The notes under the pieces are model-generated. The model was not told the DNA's origin. It ran no database searches and was given only the letters and a program-made list of their open reading frames with translations. A stretch of 64,000 nt of DNA from Eisenbergiella porci (GTDB lineage: Bacteria > Bacillota > Clostridia > Lachnospirales > Lachnospiraceae): NCBI RefSeq assembly GCF_009696275.1, contig NZ_VUMI01000011.1, positions 1-64,000 on the forward strand. The letters run 5' to 3'. Positions within the stretch are counted from its first letter, which is position 1. Each line of letters begins with the position of its first letter. This document shows, piece after piece, positions 28,362 through 37,371 of this stretch. The translations under genes were made by a program, and so were the position numbers.

Positions 28362-29477
28362 TTATAAATATTTCTCTGCGATTGCCGTCATTTTATCCCA
28401 CTTGCTCTCCATGTCGGCCACCAGCTTGAACTGGGTGCGGGCGCGGTCCAGGTTATGCTCGGGACGGTGGATTTTGAAATAAACATCTCCCTGAAGATAG
28501 TCCGCCAGGAATCTCATTCCGCATTCAAGCGTCATGAGCTTTGCCCCCATGGGAAACATACGGATTTCCTGCTCTGTCAGGCTGCCGCCGCAGCCTTCCA
28601 CATAGCCTTTGGTATAGATTTCAAAAAGCTTCAGGTCACAGCTGATTAAATCCAGATTTTTCTCATCTTCCGCTCCGGTGCTCGCGCCAAAACGGATGGA
28701 ATCACCGTAATCATAAAGTGCGGAGCCGGGCATTACCGTATCCAGGTCAATGACGCACAGACCTTTTCCCGTCTTATTGTCGATCATGATATTATTCAGC
28801 TTCGTATCATTATGTGTAACACGCAGCGGAAGCCTGCCCTTAGCCAGCGCATCACAGATAACATGGGTATCAGGCTCTCTGTCCAGCACGAAACGGATTT
28901 CTTCCTGCACGCCGGAGGCTCTCTTCATCACATCCTCTTCAACCGCCCTGGTAAAATCCACAAACCGGCTCACCGTATTATGGAAATTCGGGATGGTTTC
29001 ATGCAGGGTCGCCGCCGGATAATCCGCCAGCAGCCTCTGGAAATTACCAAAGGACAACGCGCTGTTATAGAAATCCTCCGGCTTCTCAACGATATCAAAG
29101 CAGGTCGCATCTTCAATAAATATGTAGGTTCTCCAGTAATCGCCGTCCTCGTCCACCAGGTAATTATCTCCGTCAACCGTGCGGATTACGTTCAGTGTTT
29201 CCCGATCCGGATCTCCGCCGTTCTGGATAATTTTATTTCTGAGGAAGGAGGTTACATTCATGATGTTCTCCATTAGCTCCCTGGGCTTTTTAAAAATTTC
29301 ATGATTCATGCGCTGCAGAATGTACCGTTTTGGCCTGCCGTTATCAAGCGTACAGGTCAGACGGACCGTATCATTAATATGACCGCTTCCATAAGGAACC
29401 GCTTCGGTCAGGGTTCCTTCAATCCGGAACATCGGCGCAATTTTCTCTTGAATTACCTTCATATCCAGTTTATCCAT
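28362..29477 (-). CDS. nahK: N-acetylhexosamine 1-kinase (NahK/LnpB type)
   Basis: Phosphorylates GlcNAc or GalNAc at C1 using ATP, the step after GH112 phosphorolysis. 371 aa from ATG 29477 (AGGAG upstream; the longer start adds an unrelated tail). APH-type kinase fold. It follows Bifidobacterium NahK closely: VPYGSGHINDTVRLT, RYILQRMNHEIF, YWRTYIFIEDATCFDIVE, LPLRVTHNDTKLNNIM (catalytic loop), DLDTVMPGSALYDYGDSIRFGASTGAEDEKNL, and LECGMRFLADYLQGDVYFKIHRPEHNLDRARTQFKLV. It is not in the GH112 operon but divergent from its own AraC regulator. General annotation would be 'aminoglycoside phosphotransferase family', which misses the likely role. Confidence 0.85.
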   Translation of the reverse strand: MDKLDMKVIQEKIAPMFRIEGTLTEAVPYGSGHINDTVRLTCTLDNGRPKRYILQRMNHEIFKKPRELMENIMNVTSFLRNKIIQNGGDPDRETLNVIRTVDGDNYLVDEDGDYWRTYIFIEDATCFDIVEKPEDFYNSALSFGNFQRLLADYPAATLHETIPNFHNTVSRFVDFTRAVEEDVMKRASGVQEEIRFVLDREPDTHVICDALAKGRLPLRVTHNDTKLNNIMIDNKTGKGLCVIDLDTVMPGSALYDYGDSIRFGASTGAEDEKNLDLISCDLKLFEIYTKGYVEGCGGSLTEQEIRMFPMGAKLMTLECGMRFLADYLQGDVYFKIHRPEHNLDRARTQFKLVADMESKWDKMTAIAEKYL

Positions 29478-29997
29478 TTCCACTCCTATCTGCGCGCTGT
29501 GACGCGCATGCGGCTGTAGCCGCATACAAATCCTACCGGCTGCAGTGCTTTTCTTCCGGCCCCTGAAAACGCTTTTCTGCCAGCCTTCATCTCCGCTACT
29601 TCTCCGGTCCCAGATCCGCAGCCATTTTCCCTTTTTGTATTTTCATTATAACATTATTACACAATAATTATTTACACAATAATTTCGCTTTTTTATCTGA
29701 TTATGCCAACAGATAGACTTTTTACATAAAAATATATTCATTTATTTTTATTTTTTGTTTATATTTTGTAATTTATTTATTTTTATTTTCAATATCAAAG
29801 GCTCATTGCACAAATAGTTCAAATCTCTTTGTACTATCTGTCCGCTTATTTATACAATCAGTTGGGCAAAATAAAAAAAAGTATGAAAAAAAGGTGAATT
29901 TCTTCCCCGAATTTGTTAATATAAGTTCATACGCATTATAAACTTTCCGGAGTGAACAGCTTTTTTTCCGGCCCCGGATGAAGAAAGGATAAGAGAC
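29478..29997. other. Divergent spacer nahK / AraC
   Basis: No gene seen in about 520 bases. The part from 29640 to 29900 is extremely AT-rich (long runs of T and A) and should contain both promoters; no clear operator repeat was picked out. Confidence 0.5.
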
Positions 29998-30921
29998 ATG
30001 GAAAATACAAATGCCGGCGCTTATGAGTATGTGACACTGCAGCCTTCCCTTCTGATCAACAGGCTGTATACCGTACATTATTTTGAATATATGAATGATT
30101 TTTCCTTTCCCGGGGAAGCCCATAATTTCTGGGAGTTCCTGTGTGTGGATAAGGGCGAGGTCAATGTGGTCGCCGGAAGCCGCACCCTGTCCCTGAAAAA
30201 GGACGAAATTATATTTCATAAGCCTAACGAATTCCATACGGTGCGTTCCAACGGCAAGGTGGCGCCTAACGTGGTGGTGGTTTCCTTCGAATGCACCTCG
30301 CCTGCCATGGATTTTTTCAGGGACCGGGTGTTTACAATCGGCGAATCGGAACGCAGCCTCATCGCCCAGATCATTACGGAGGCCCGGCAGCTGTTTTCCT
30401 CCGTCCTGGATGATCCTTATCTGAAAAAAATGGAGCTGTCCGCCAATCCGCCCTTTGGAAGCGCACAGATGATCCAGCTTCATCTGGAACAGCTGTTAAT
30501 TCAGCTGATCCGCCATTATACGGCAATAAAACCGGAGCTTAAACGTCCTACCACACTGAAGCAGAAATCCGATGTGGATCTTTATGAACGGATAATGAAT
30601 TACCTGGAGCTTCATATTTATGCACAGCTGACGATTGAACAGATCTGCAGGGACAACCTGGTGGGACGTTCCCAGCTGCAGAAGCTCTTCCGTGAAAAAA
30701 ACGGCTGCGGCATCATCGATTATTTTTCCCGGATGAAAATCGACACCGCCAAGCAGCTGATCCGGAACCAGAGCCTGAATTTCACACAGATAGCGGATAC
30801 CATGGGTTATACGTCCGTCCATTATTTTTCCAGGCAGTTCAAAAAAATTACGGGCATGACGCCCTCCGAATATTCTTCTTCCATCAAAAAATTATCAGAA
30901 GAGCCGCAGTTCAGGAAATAA
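29998..30921 (+). CDS. AraC-family regulator, divergent from nahK
   Basis: 307 aa. N-terminal cupin-like sensor (GEAHNFWEFLCVDKGEVNVVAGSRTLSLKKDEIIFHKPNEFHTV) and C-terminal AraC HTH pair (TIEQICRDNLVGRSQLQKLFREK; TQIADTMGYTSVHYFSRQFKKITGMTPSEY). GAAAGGATAAGAG precedes the ATG. Its place suggests control of the HexNAc kinase gene. The last codons and the stop lie inside a terminator hairpin. Confidence 0.87.
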   Translation: MENTNAGAYEYVTLQPSLLINRLYTVHYFEYMNDFSFPGEAHNFWEFLCVDKGEVNVVAGSRTLSLKKDEIIFHKPNEFHTVRSNGKVAPNVVVVSFECTSPAMDFFRDRVFTIGESERSLIAQIITEARQLFSSVLDDPYLKKMELSANPPFGSAQMIQLHLEQLLIQLIRHYTAIKPELKRPTTLKQKSDVDLYERIMNYLELHIYAQLTIEQICRDNLVGRSQLQKLFREKNGCGIIDYFSRMKIDTAKQLIRNQSLNFTQIADTMGYTSVHYFSRQFKKITGMTPSEYSSSIKKLSEEPQFRK

Positions 30922-30943
30922 CCCTGAGCTGCGGCTCCTTTTT
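30901..30943 (+). terminator. Terminator overlapping the end of the AraC gene
   Basis: GAGCCGCAG-TTCAGG / CCCTGA-GCTGCGGCTC followed by CTTTTT. The AraC stop codon lies in the loop, so the hairpin also encodes the protein's last residues. Confidence 0.85.
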
Positions 30944-30975
30944 ATCAGTCCGGGCAGCCGTTTCCGACCTCGCGG

Positions 30976-32448
30976 CTACTCTCCCAAAACCTTTTCCAGT
31001 TCCTTAATAACTATTTTCAGCGCTTTAATTCTGGCGTATTTCTTATCCACGGACTCCAGGATATGCCATGGCGCATAGGTGGTGCTTGTTTTCTGAATCA
31101 TCTCATTGACCGCCAATTCATAGGCATCCCATTTTTCCCGGTTTCTCCAGTCCTCATCCGTAATTTTCCACTGCTTTTCCGGTGTGTTCTGTCTTTCGTT
31201 AAACCGCTCCAGCTGGGTATCCTTATCAATATGCACCCAGAACTTGATGACCACCGCGCCCCAGTCCACCAGCTCCTTTTCGAACTCATTGATTTCGTTA
31301 TAGGCACGCTGCCAGTCGTTAGTACTGCAGAAACCCTCAATTCTCTCCACCATAACGCGGCCGTACCAGGTTCTGTCAAATACTGCAATATGCCCGGTCT
31401 TGGGAAGCCTGGTCCAGAAACGCCAGAGATAATGGCGCGCCTTCTCATGCGGCTCCGGGCTGGCGATGGGGTGCACCTCAAAGCCTCTGGGATCCAGCGC
31501 CCCGGTGATCCGTTTGATATTGCCGCCCTTTCCTGCCGCATCCCAGCCCTCATAAGCGATGATCACAGGAACCCGCTTACGGTACAGCCGGTTGTGCAGT
31601 TCTCCCAGCCTTTTCTGAAGCTTATCCAACTCCTCCTGATATCCAGCTTCCTCTATTGTTTTATCCAGCGCGATTTCGCCAAGCTTCGGCATTTTTTCCA
31701 ACGGGAAGGTATTCTGCAGCAGCGGAACAGCAAGGCTCTTATTCTGCAGCGCCACGTCAATCCCCTGACAAAGCATCTCCAGCACCTGCAGCTGCGCCCA
31801 CTTCCTGGAATGGGCATCTACAATATACCAGGGGGCGGTGGAAACATTGGTGTCATCAAGATAGCGGTCGAATACCTTCAGACATTTATCATAATGCTTA
31901 TTCTGCCAGCGGTCGGATTCGCTCACCCGCCAGCTCGTATCCTTATTTACCAGCAGCGCGTCCAGACGCTTCCGCTGTTCTTTTTCATCAATATGGAAGA
32001 AAAACTTCATAACAAGATAGCCGTTGTCCGTAAGCTGTCTTTCAAAACGTTTTACACTGTCAATTCTGGAAGCATAGCCCTTGTCATCCAGCTTTCCCTG
32101 CAGCACATCCCCTGTGATTTCGTCCATCCAGCCGGAATCAAGGAACGTGAATTTTCCCGCCTCGGGAATCCTGGCAAAATACCGGTACAAAAACGGTTTC
32201 CTCAGTTCCTCCTCCGTAGGCGCCGCCATGGTTGCCACCTTGAAAAAACGGGGATCAATGTTCCTGATAATCTTCCCAATAGTACTGCCCTTCCCGGCAG
32301 TTCCCCAGCCTTCCATCAGCACCAGCACCGGCAGGCCGTGCTCCTTAATCTGCATTTGCAGCGCCCCCAGCCTCTTTCTGGCCTCCCCCAGACGCCTGCC
32401 CAGTTCCTCTTCCCCGGGTCTTTCCTGCTCTACGTGATTTTTCAGCAT
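30976..32448 (-). CDS. Polyphosphate:AMP phosphotransferase, tandem PPK2 domains
   Basis: 490 aa from ATG 32448 (GGAGGGAGGTAAT upstream). Two PPK2 domains in tandem: the first has the Walker A loop MEGWGTAGKGSTIGK and FLDSGWMDE, the second EGWDAAGKGGNIKRI and FDRTWYGRVMVERIEGF. Two-domain PPK2 proteins of this length phosphorylate AMP to ADP with polyphosphate. The first domain departs more from consensus (lid FLDSGW instead of FDRSWY), as is usual for the non-catalytic half. Monocistronic. Role in nucleotide or energy balance from stored polyP. Confidence 0.9.
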   Translation of the reverse strand: MLKNHVEQERPGEEELGRRLGEARKRLGALQMQIKEHGLPVLVLMEGWGTAGKGSTIGKIIRNIDPRFFKVATMAAPTEEELRKPFLYRYFARIPEAGKFTFLDSGWMDEITGDVLQGKLDDKGYASRIDSVKRFERQLTDNGYLVMKFFFHIDEKEQRKRLDALLVNKDTSWRVSESDRWQNKHYDKCLKVFDRYLDDTNVSTAPWYIVDAHSRKWAQLQVLEMLCQGIDVALQNKSLAVPLLQNTFPLEKMPKLGEIALDKTIEEAGYQEELDKLQKRLGELHNRLYRKRVPVIIAYEGWDAAGKGGNIKRITGALDPRGFEVHPIASPEPHEKARHYLWRFWTRLPKTGHIAVFDRTWYGRVMVERIEGFCSTNDWQRAYNEINEFEKELVDWGAVVIKFWVHIDKDTQLERFNERQNTPEKQWKITDEDWRNREKWDAYELAVNEMIQKTSTTYAPWHILESVDKKYARIKALKIVIKELEKVLGE

Positions 32449-32661
32449 ATTACCTCCCTCCTGGTCTCCTTGCAGAAGATCATACAAATATAATTTGTAG
32501 TTTTCCCGTAACTATTCAGCAGGTCTGTTCAGTAAATGCAAAGGCCTGTCTGAAATACTGCAAACAATTACATTTTGCTTTCCCCGCCTTTCTTTCAGTG
32601 TATCACACGCAGGGCCGGGAGACAAGGAAGATTGCCCGAATTACGTCAATTAAATACTACA

Positions 32662-32685
32662 GCGCCGTATTCACAAATACGGCGC
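32662..32685 (-). terminator. Hairpin after the DUF3169 gene
   Basis: GCGCCGTATT-CACA-AATACGGCGC, a perfect 10-bp stem, 38 bases after the DUF3169 stop. The U tail (TGTAGTATTT) is weak. Confidence 0.55.
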
Positions 32686-32722
32686 CATAATCACTCATTA
32701 TATCCAGGACAAACCAATATCG

Positions 32723-33472
32723 TTACATCTTATTCCCTTTCTCCAGCCTCATGCTGCCAAAGCAATAAACCCCCGTATTCACACCCCAGGCAATACAAAT
32801 AAGAACAATCGGGAAATTTCCCGTATCAAACATCAGTTTACCAAAAAACGCTGCTGCCTCCAGCAGGGGAAGTAAGGTTTTCATTGCTATAAAGGAACTG
32901 TAGGACGCCTTATAAATCACCATCTGCTCCGCTTCATCACAGCTCTCCAGCCATTTCTGCGTAAAATGGGCGTCTCCCACATCCCCCCGCTTCAGCGGCT
33001 GAATCCGCTTCACCTGCTTCACCAGAAACGCCTCCATAACCACAACAACCGTACAGCACACCAGGAAACATACGACGTTTGCCAGCATCATGGGATTCTT
33101 CCCATCCACAGCCAGTCCGAACAAAAGAAACTGAATCACCATATTCAGTTCATTCGCCGTTATCGCCGCATTCTGATATTCCCCTGCCCGATCCTCCGCT
33201 TCATAGTTCCCCAGCTTAATCTGCGCACCGGCCCTGAAATAAAGCGTCACAGCAATGCCTCCCAGCACAATAAAAAATCCAAGCTGATACCACAGGGCAT
33301 ATGCCAGATAGCCATTAAAAAACAAATGCATTACATTCTCAGTCTCTCCCTTTATGGAAAAAATCAGAAAAGCACCGAAAAACCCCAACGCTCCCCCAAT
33401 CACAAGCCAAAGCGCTATTTTCCCAATAATACGCCCCATACTCTTTGATTTCCCTGTCATCTTTTCACTCAT
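32723..33472 (-). CDS. DUF3169 family membrane protein
   Basis: 249 aa from ATG 33472 (GGCAGGAGG upstream). Six or so hydrophobic segments, beginning IALWLVIGGALGFFGAFLIFS and YLAYALWYQLGFFIVLGGIAVTLYF; a cytoplasmic stretch RIQPLKRGDVGDAHFTQKWLESCDEAEQ lies in the middle. It fits the DUF3169 membrane family usually found beside a small XRE regulator, as here. Function unknown to me. Its coding strand is G/T-rich (plus strand C/A-rich). Confidence 0.75.
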   Translation of the reverse strand: MSEKMTGKSKSMGRIIGKIALWLVIGGALGFFGAFLIFSIKGETENVMHLFFNGYLAYALWYQLGFFIVLGGIAVTLYFRAGAQIKLGNYEAEDRAGEYQNAAITANELNMVIQFLLFGLAVDGKNPMMLANVVCFLVCCTVVVVMEAFLVKQVKRIQPLKRGDVGDAHFTQKWLESCDEAEQMVIYKASYSSFIAMKTLLPLLEAAAFFGKLMFDTGNFPIVLICIAWGVNTGVYCFGSMRLEKGNKM

Positions 33473-33607
33473 AAAAACCTCCTGCCGGCCGGCTTTTACC
33501 TGCCATCCTTTCAAAATATCCGTTAACCTTTCCAAAAATTACACGCCTGTCAATCCTGCCCAATCTTCACTCAGCCTTCCGCCAACCCTTCATTCGTCCT
33601 CAAACCT

Positions 33608-33811
33608 TCATTCATCCTCATATGTAAAAATATCCTCCACAGTCGTACCGCAAATAGCCGCCAGCTTCAGCGCCAGGCTCACCGACGGAGAATAATCCCC
33701 CCTCTCGATAAGGCTGATCGTCTGCCTGGACACCCCCGCCAGCTTCCCCAGCTCCGCCTGATTCACACCCAGCCTTGCCCGATGTTCCTTCAATCGATTA
33801 TATAACGGCAT
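33608..33811 (-). CDS. Small XRE-type HTH repressor
   Basis: 67 aa from ATG 33811 (AAAGGAGGG upstream). It is almost wholly a helix-turn-helix: NRLKEHRARLGVNQAELGKLAGVSRQTISLIERGDYSPSVSLALKLAAICGTTVEDIF. It is transcribed with the DUF3169 gene 135 bases downstream. Three identical-pattern palindromes cover its promoter, so autorepression of the pair is very likely. Confidence 0.92.
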   Translation of the reverse strand: MPLYNRLKEHRARLGVNQAELGKLAGVSRQTISLIERGDYSPSVSLALKLAAICGTTVEDIFTYEDE

Positions 33812-33904
33812 CCCGCCCTCCTTTCCCGGCCATCCCATAACGCCTCCGGCCGCAGCAGCATGATTAATTTACTTCCTGCCTAAGAGCTCTTATCCAATCT
33901 TTAA

Positions 33905-33974
33905 TGACAACTTTCCTTGTCAAAATCATCATACCACTGACAAATAAAGTTGTCAATGACAAATTTACTTGTCA
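33905..33974. promoter_or_regulatory. Three TGACAA-N6-TTGTCA operators
   Basis: Palindromes at 33905-33922, 33938-33955 and 33957-33974, each TGACAA, six bases, TTGTCA. The middle one fills the -35/-10 spacer, the upstream one overlaps the -35, and the third lies just after the -10. This is a classic self-repression layout for the HTH protein encoded downstream. Confidence 0.9.
33928..33956 (-). promoter_or_regulatory. Promoter of HTH-DUF3169 operon
   Basis: On the minus strand TTGACA (plus 33951-33956) - 17 bases - TATGAT (plus 33928-33933). Near-perfect sigma-A promoter, about 117 bases before the HTH start. Confidence 0.85.
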
Positions 33975-34257
33975 TTCTTATTATAGATTTAACTGTTAAT
34001 TCTATAATACATTTCCCTGCCATTTCACTTTACCCTCTTCTTCCTGCCACCCTTGTTTTTTACTTTCCAAACGGACATGTCTGCCTGCGCAGACATCACC
34101 ATGAATGAAAGCCGATTGCTCCGGGACTTTCACAGTAAATCCCCAATAAAATAAGCACCTGATTCGCTTTCCCTCCTCAGATGCCCTTAAAAAAACTAAA
34201 ATTTATCAATCTCCACAGCCCAGTCAAAAATCCCTCCCTATACAATCCGCACAGCCA

Positions 34258-34338
34258 GGGGATAAATGCATCGGCGCCAGCGCCTTCGTCCTTTTGCCAT
34301 AAGGGAACTGCCGGGGGCCGGTGCATTTACCTTATCCC
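34258..34338. repeat. Palindromic element D
   Basis: Imperfect inverted repeat: GGGATAAATGCATCGGCGCC at the left against GGCCGGTGCATTTACCTTATCCC at the right, 81 bases in all. It lies six bases after the DeoR-type gene's stop and may work as its terminator, but no T run follows. The GGATAAA-GCAT end resembles the ends of palindrome A. The rest of the 33839-34343 gap is AT-rich with no other feature besides the operators. Confidence 0.55.
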
Positions 34339-34343
34339 TCCAC

Positions 34344-35120
34344 CTAAAGCTGAGGCGCCACCACTGTTTTGACCCCCTTATCCCCAAAGCTCTCCACCAG
34401 TTCCTCCGGTGCATGCCAGTCCGTAATCAGAACATCAATATCCTCCGGCCGGGCGATAAGCACCATGGAATCATCACCGAATTTCGTGTAATCCAGCATC
34501 ATTATTTTTTCCTTGGAGATAGAAAGTATCTTTCTTTTCAGCTCAGCCTCTCCCAGCGTCGGCGTGGAAAAGCCTCTTTCCACCGTAAAATGATTGCCGC
34601 TGATAAAACCCTTGTCAAAAAAAAGGTTCCCAAGCACCTGCTCCGCCAGATAACCCACGCAGGAATAAATATTCGTGCGCAGCTCTCCCCCGATAATAAT
34701 GCTGTGGATATCGCTTGCCTTCGCCAGCTCCATGGCCACATAAATATTATTGGTACACGGCATTATATTTCTTTTCGGCCCTTCCACGATTAACCTTGCC
34801 AGCTCACAAACCGTCGTACCGCTGTCCAGGAAAATAGCTTCCCCGTCCTGGATGCAATCATAGGCCGCCATGGCAATCGCTCTTTTCTCCTCCCGGTGAC
34901 GCACTTCGTTTTCCTGATGGGAAAATTCCCGCAGCGATCCGTACCTGCTGACCGCTCCGCCCCAGGTCCGCTTCAGAACACCCTCCTGCTCCATGCTCGC
35001 AAGAAGCTTACGCACAGAAACCTCCGAAAGCGAAAAAGCCTCGCTTAATTCCGAAACTGAAATAGATGATTTTATTTTCAGCTGATCTAAAATATATTTC
35101 CGACGTTTCTCCTGATTCAT
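34344..35120 (-). CDS. DeoR/GlpR-family sugar-phosphate regulator
   Basis: 258 aa. N-terminal DeoR winged HTH (RRKYILDQLKIKSSISVSELSEAFSLSEVSVRKLLASMEQEGVLKRTWGGAV) and a C-terminal sugar-phosphate sensor domain (IFLDSGTTVCELAR, LNIYVAMELA-like NNIYVAMELA, IIIGGELRTNIYSCVG, DKGFISGNHF, ISKEKIMMLDYTKFGDDSM). Divergent from the glycerol-1-phosphate dehydrogenase gene, its most likely target. The effector may be a polyol phosphate. Confidence 0.9.
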   Translation of the reverse strand: MNQEKRRKYILDQLKIKSSISVSELSEAFSLSEVSVRKLLASMEQEGVLKRTWGGAVSRYGSLREFSHQENEVRHREEKRAIAMAAYDCIQDGEAIFLDSGTTVCELARLIVEGPKRNIMPCTNNIYVAMELAKASDIHSIIIGGELRTNIYSCVGYLAEQVLGNLFFDKGFISGNHFTVERGFSTPTLGEAELKRKILSISKEKIMMLDYTKFGDDSMVLIARPEDIDVLITDWHAPEELVESFGDKGVKTVVAPQL

Positions 35121-35300
35121 ATGCCTTCCTCTCTGCCGTCCTGCTCCGGCAGTTCCTTCTTTTTTTTACAAAACCCATAGCCCCTTGGGCTGATTTCAGG
35201 CCTGCATGATGCCCCGCTCCCATCTGACATGCTCTTCTTTCGAAACACCCCCTGGAATATCGGAACACGCCCGGGTTCTGTCCGGCTTCGTTCTTACCCA

Positions 35301-35330
35301 ATTATATACTTTATCCCACACATTCTGCAA
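35301..35330 (-). promoter_or_regulatory. Promoter of the DeoR-type gene
   Basis: On the minus strand TTGCAG (plus 35325-35330) - 18 bases - TATAAT (plus 35301-35306), giving a leader of about 175 bases. Confidence 0.6.
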
Positions 35331-35432
35331 CCGTTCTTTGTGTTTCCCTTCTGTTTCATGATAAATTTCGTCAACAGATCCGATTGTTGTTACGGTTCTT
35401 TCATTTTATTTACGATTTTATTTCATTTTCTA

Positions 35433-35461
35433 TGGACATCAAAAGATGATTATATTATAAT
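35433..35461 (+). promoter_or_regulatory. Promoter of the glycerol-1-phosphate dehydrogenase gene
   Basis: TGGACA (35433-35438) - 17 bases - TATAAT (35456-35461), about 105 bases before the start codon. Confidence 0.65.
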
Positions 35462-35566
35462 ATAGCTGAATCGGATGCCGAAAGTGCCGGCTGGCGCGGC
35501 AAACATGCTATTTTAACCGGATAGTTACATTCTTTACCATAAATCAAACCCATAGGAGGAATCCAC

Positions 35567-36829
35567 ATGATAATCGACAGTGCCAAACTCAACGGCCCCT
35601 GCTCCTGCGGCAGAAGCCATGAAATGATCACAAAGGAAGCCATAATTGAACCCGGCTGCCTGAAAAAGCTGGATCTTTATATGGACAAATACGGCCTTAC
35701 CGGAAAAAGGGCTGTAATCTACGACGAAAATACATATCATGCCAAAAACATCATCCATCCGGCCGCTGATCAGGAAATCATTCTCGATCCGTCCAATCTC
35801 CATGCCAACGAAATCGCAGTGGGAAAGGTGATGGAGCAGCTTGAGGAAAATATTGATTATCTGGTTGCCATCGGAAGCGGAACCATCCACGATACTACCA
35901 GATATTGTGCAAACGACAGAAAAATCCCCTTCGTTTCCTGTCCCACGGCCGCCAGCGTAGACGGCTTCTGCTCCACGGTTTCCGCTATGACCTGGAAAGG
36001 CTATAAGAAAACCATGCCCGGCGTGGCGCCCGTTTTTGTCCTGGCCGATATTGATATTATCAAGGAGGCCCCTCTTTACCTTGCCCTCAGCGGCGCCGGC
36101 GATATTTTTGGAAAATATACGGCTCTGGCTGATTGGAACGCTGGCCATGCCATTACGGGCGAATATTTATGCCCGGTTATCGAAGGTATGACCCGGGATG
36201 CTGTGGACGCAGTCCGTTCCTGCTGCACCGGCCTGGCCGAAGGAGATGAAAACGCCTTTGAACAACTGACCTATGGTCTGATTCTTTCCGGACTGGCCAT
36301 GCAGCTTATGGGAAATTCCCGCCCTGCTTCCGGTTCGGAGCACCATGTCTCCCACCTTATCGAAATGCAGCCTGCCGCTTTTCCGTTCCATTCAGATGCT
36401 CTCCATGGCGAAAAGGTGGGCGTGGGCACCATCCTTATTTCCCGTGCCTGCCATAAACTGGCTGAAATCGAGGATATTACGCCTTATGTACATCCTTATT
36501 CCATGATCCCCGCTTCCCAGCTGGAGTCTTTCTATGGCCCCGCCCTGTATCCCAGCATCGTGGAGGAAAACAAAAAGGACTGCATGGAAGGGGCCACCCC
36601 TGAAATGCTCATTAAAGCATGGCCGGAAATACGCAGAATCATTTCAACCATCCCTGCTCCTGAAGAACTGTCCGCCCTTTATGAGAAAATCGGTGCAAAA
36701 AAAACACTGGAGGATATCGAAGTTCCCTCCGAATATCTCCCCCAGCTTCTTAAATTTTCTCCCAGCGCCCGCAACCGCCTTACTTTGATGCGTGTATGCT
36801 GGATGCTGGACATTCCTGAACTTAGCTAA
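35567..36829 (+). CDS. egsA: sn-glycerol-1-phosphate dehydrogenase (AraM/EgsA family)
   Basis: NAD(P)H-dependent enzyme reducing dihydroxyacetone phosphate to glycerol-1-phosphate. 420 aa; ATG with AGGAGG upstream. Fe/glycerol-dehydrogenase fold: VAIGSGTIHDTTRYCA, FVSCPTAASVDGFCS, AGDIFGKYTALADWN, and the metal ligands in GSEHHVSHLIEM and FHSDALHGEKVGVGTI. Gut Clostridia often carry this gene (as araM) beside pentose genes; here only a divergent DeoR regulator is linked. A related polyol-phosphate substrate is possible. Confidence 0.88.
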   Translation: MIIDSAKLNGPCSCGRSHEMITKEAIIEPGCLKKLDLYMDKYGLTGKRAVIYDENTYHAKNIIHPAADQEIILDPSNLHANEIAVGKVMEQLEENIDYLVAIGSGTIHDTTRYCANDRKIPFVSCPTAASVDGFCSTVSAMTWKGYKKTMPGVAPVFVLADIDIIKEAPLYLALSGAGDIFGKYTALADWNAGHAITGEYLCPVIEGMTRDAVDAVRSCCTGLAEGDENAFEQLTYGLILSGLAMQLMGNSRPASGSEHHVSHLIEMQPAAFPFHSDALHGEKVGVGTILISRACHKLAEIEDITPYVHPYSMIPASQLESFYGPALYPSIVEENKKDCMEGATPEMLIKAWPEIRRIISTIPAPEELSALYEKIGAKKTLEDIEVPSEYLPQLLKFSPSARNRLTLMRVCWMLDIPELS

Positions 36830-36921
36830 TCTATGCAGGAAAAAGCTGCAGAATTTATTGCTGAAAAAAACAGCTGTTCTTCAAAAAGGCAGGCCGCCGG
36901 ATTCTTAGCGGTTCCTGCCTT

Positions 36922-37242
36922 GCACTGTCCCCGGTACACATAGATCATCTCAAAAAAATCATGATTATGGAATGCTGTAAGAAAATACCGGATACCGTTT
37001 TCCCTGTCTGTGGCATGAACCGTTTCCATCGTCACCTTTGCCTGCTCCTCTTTATCAAAGGCCTGGACGGCACGTATGGTCCGATGCCTTTTTGTCCCTC
37101 CAAAAACATCCTCCATTTCCCCATATCTGTTCCGGGAAAGGTTTGTCATATAACCGTCTCTGTTTTCATGGTTCCTGTTTTTTTCCGTCTTTTCAAGCAG
37201 GATCCATTCATTAATAATCTCAGTATCTTTTTTCTTTCCCAT
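36922..37242 (-). pseudogene. AraC-family regulator, N-terminal fragment
   Basis: About 107 residues match the N-terminal cupin part of an AraC regulator (RYFLTAFHNHDFFEMIYVYRGQC). After that Cys the reading turns into unrelated residues and stops at 36826, with no HTH domain. It was probably the regulator of the adjacent GH106-like gene, which is also broken. The rest of the gap to 37371 holds only the region before that gene. Confidence 0.7.
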
Positions 37243-37371
37243 AAACCTCTCCTGTCACTTTATTACATAAATAGCAGTATATTTTGTCATTTCCCTCAAT
37301 ACGGAAATCCCTGCTTTGCACCTATAATGGACTTGTAGCCAATATTTTATTTACATACTAGGAGGAATCCA

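Noticed and set aside
31063-32493. 476-codon open frame opposite the PPK2 gene
   Set aside because: Antisense shadow of a gene with strong motifs; no ribosome site or recognisable domain.
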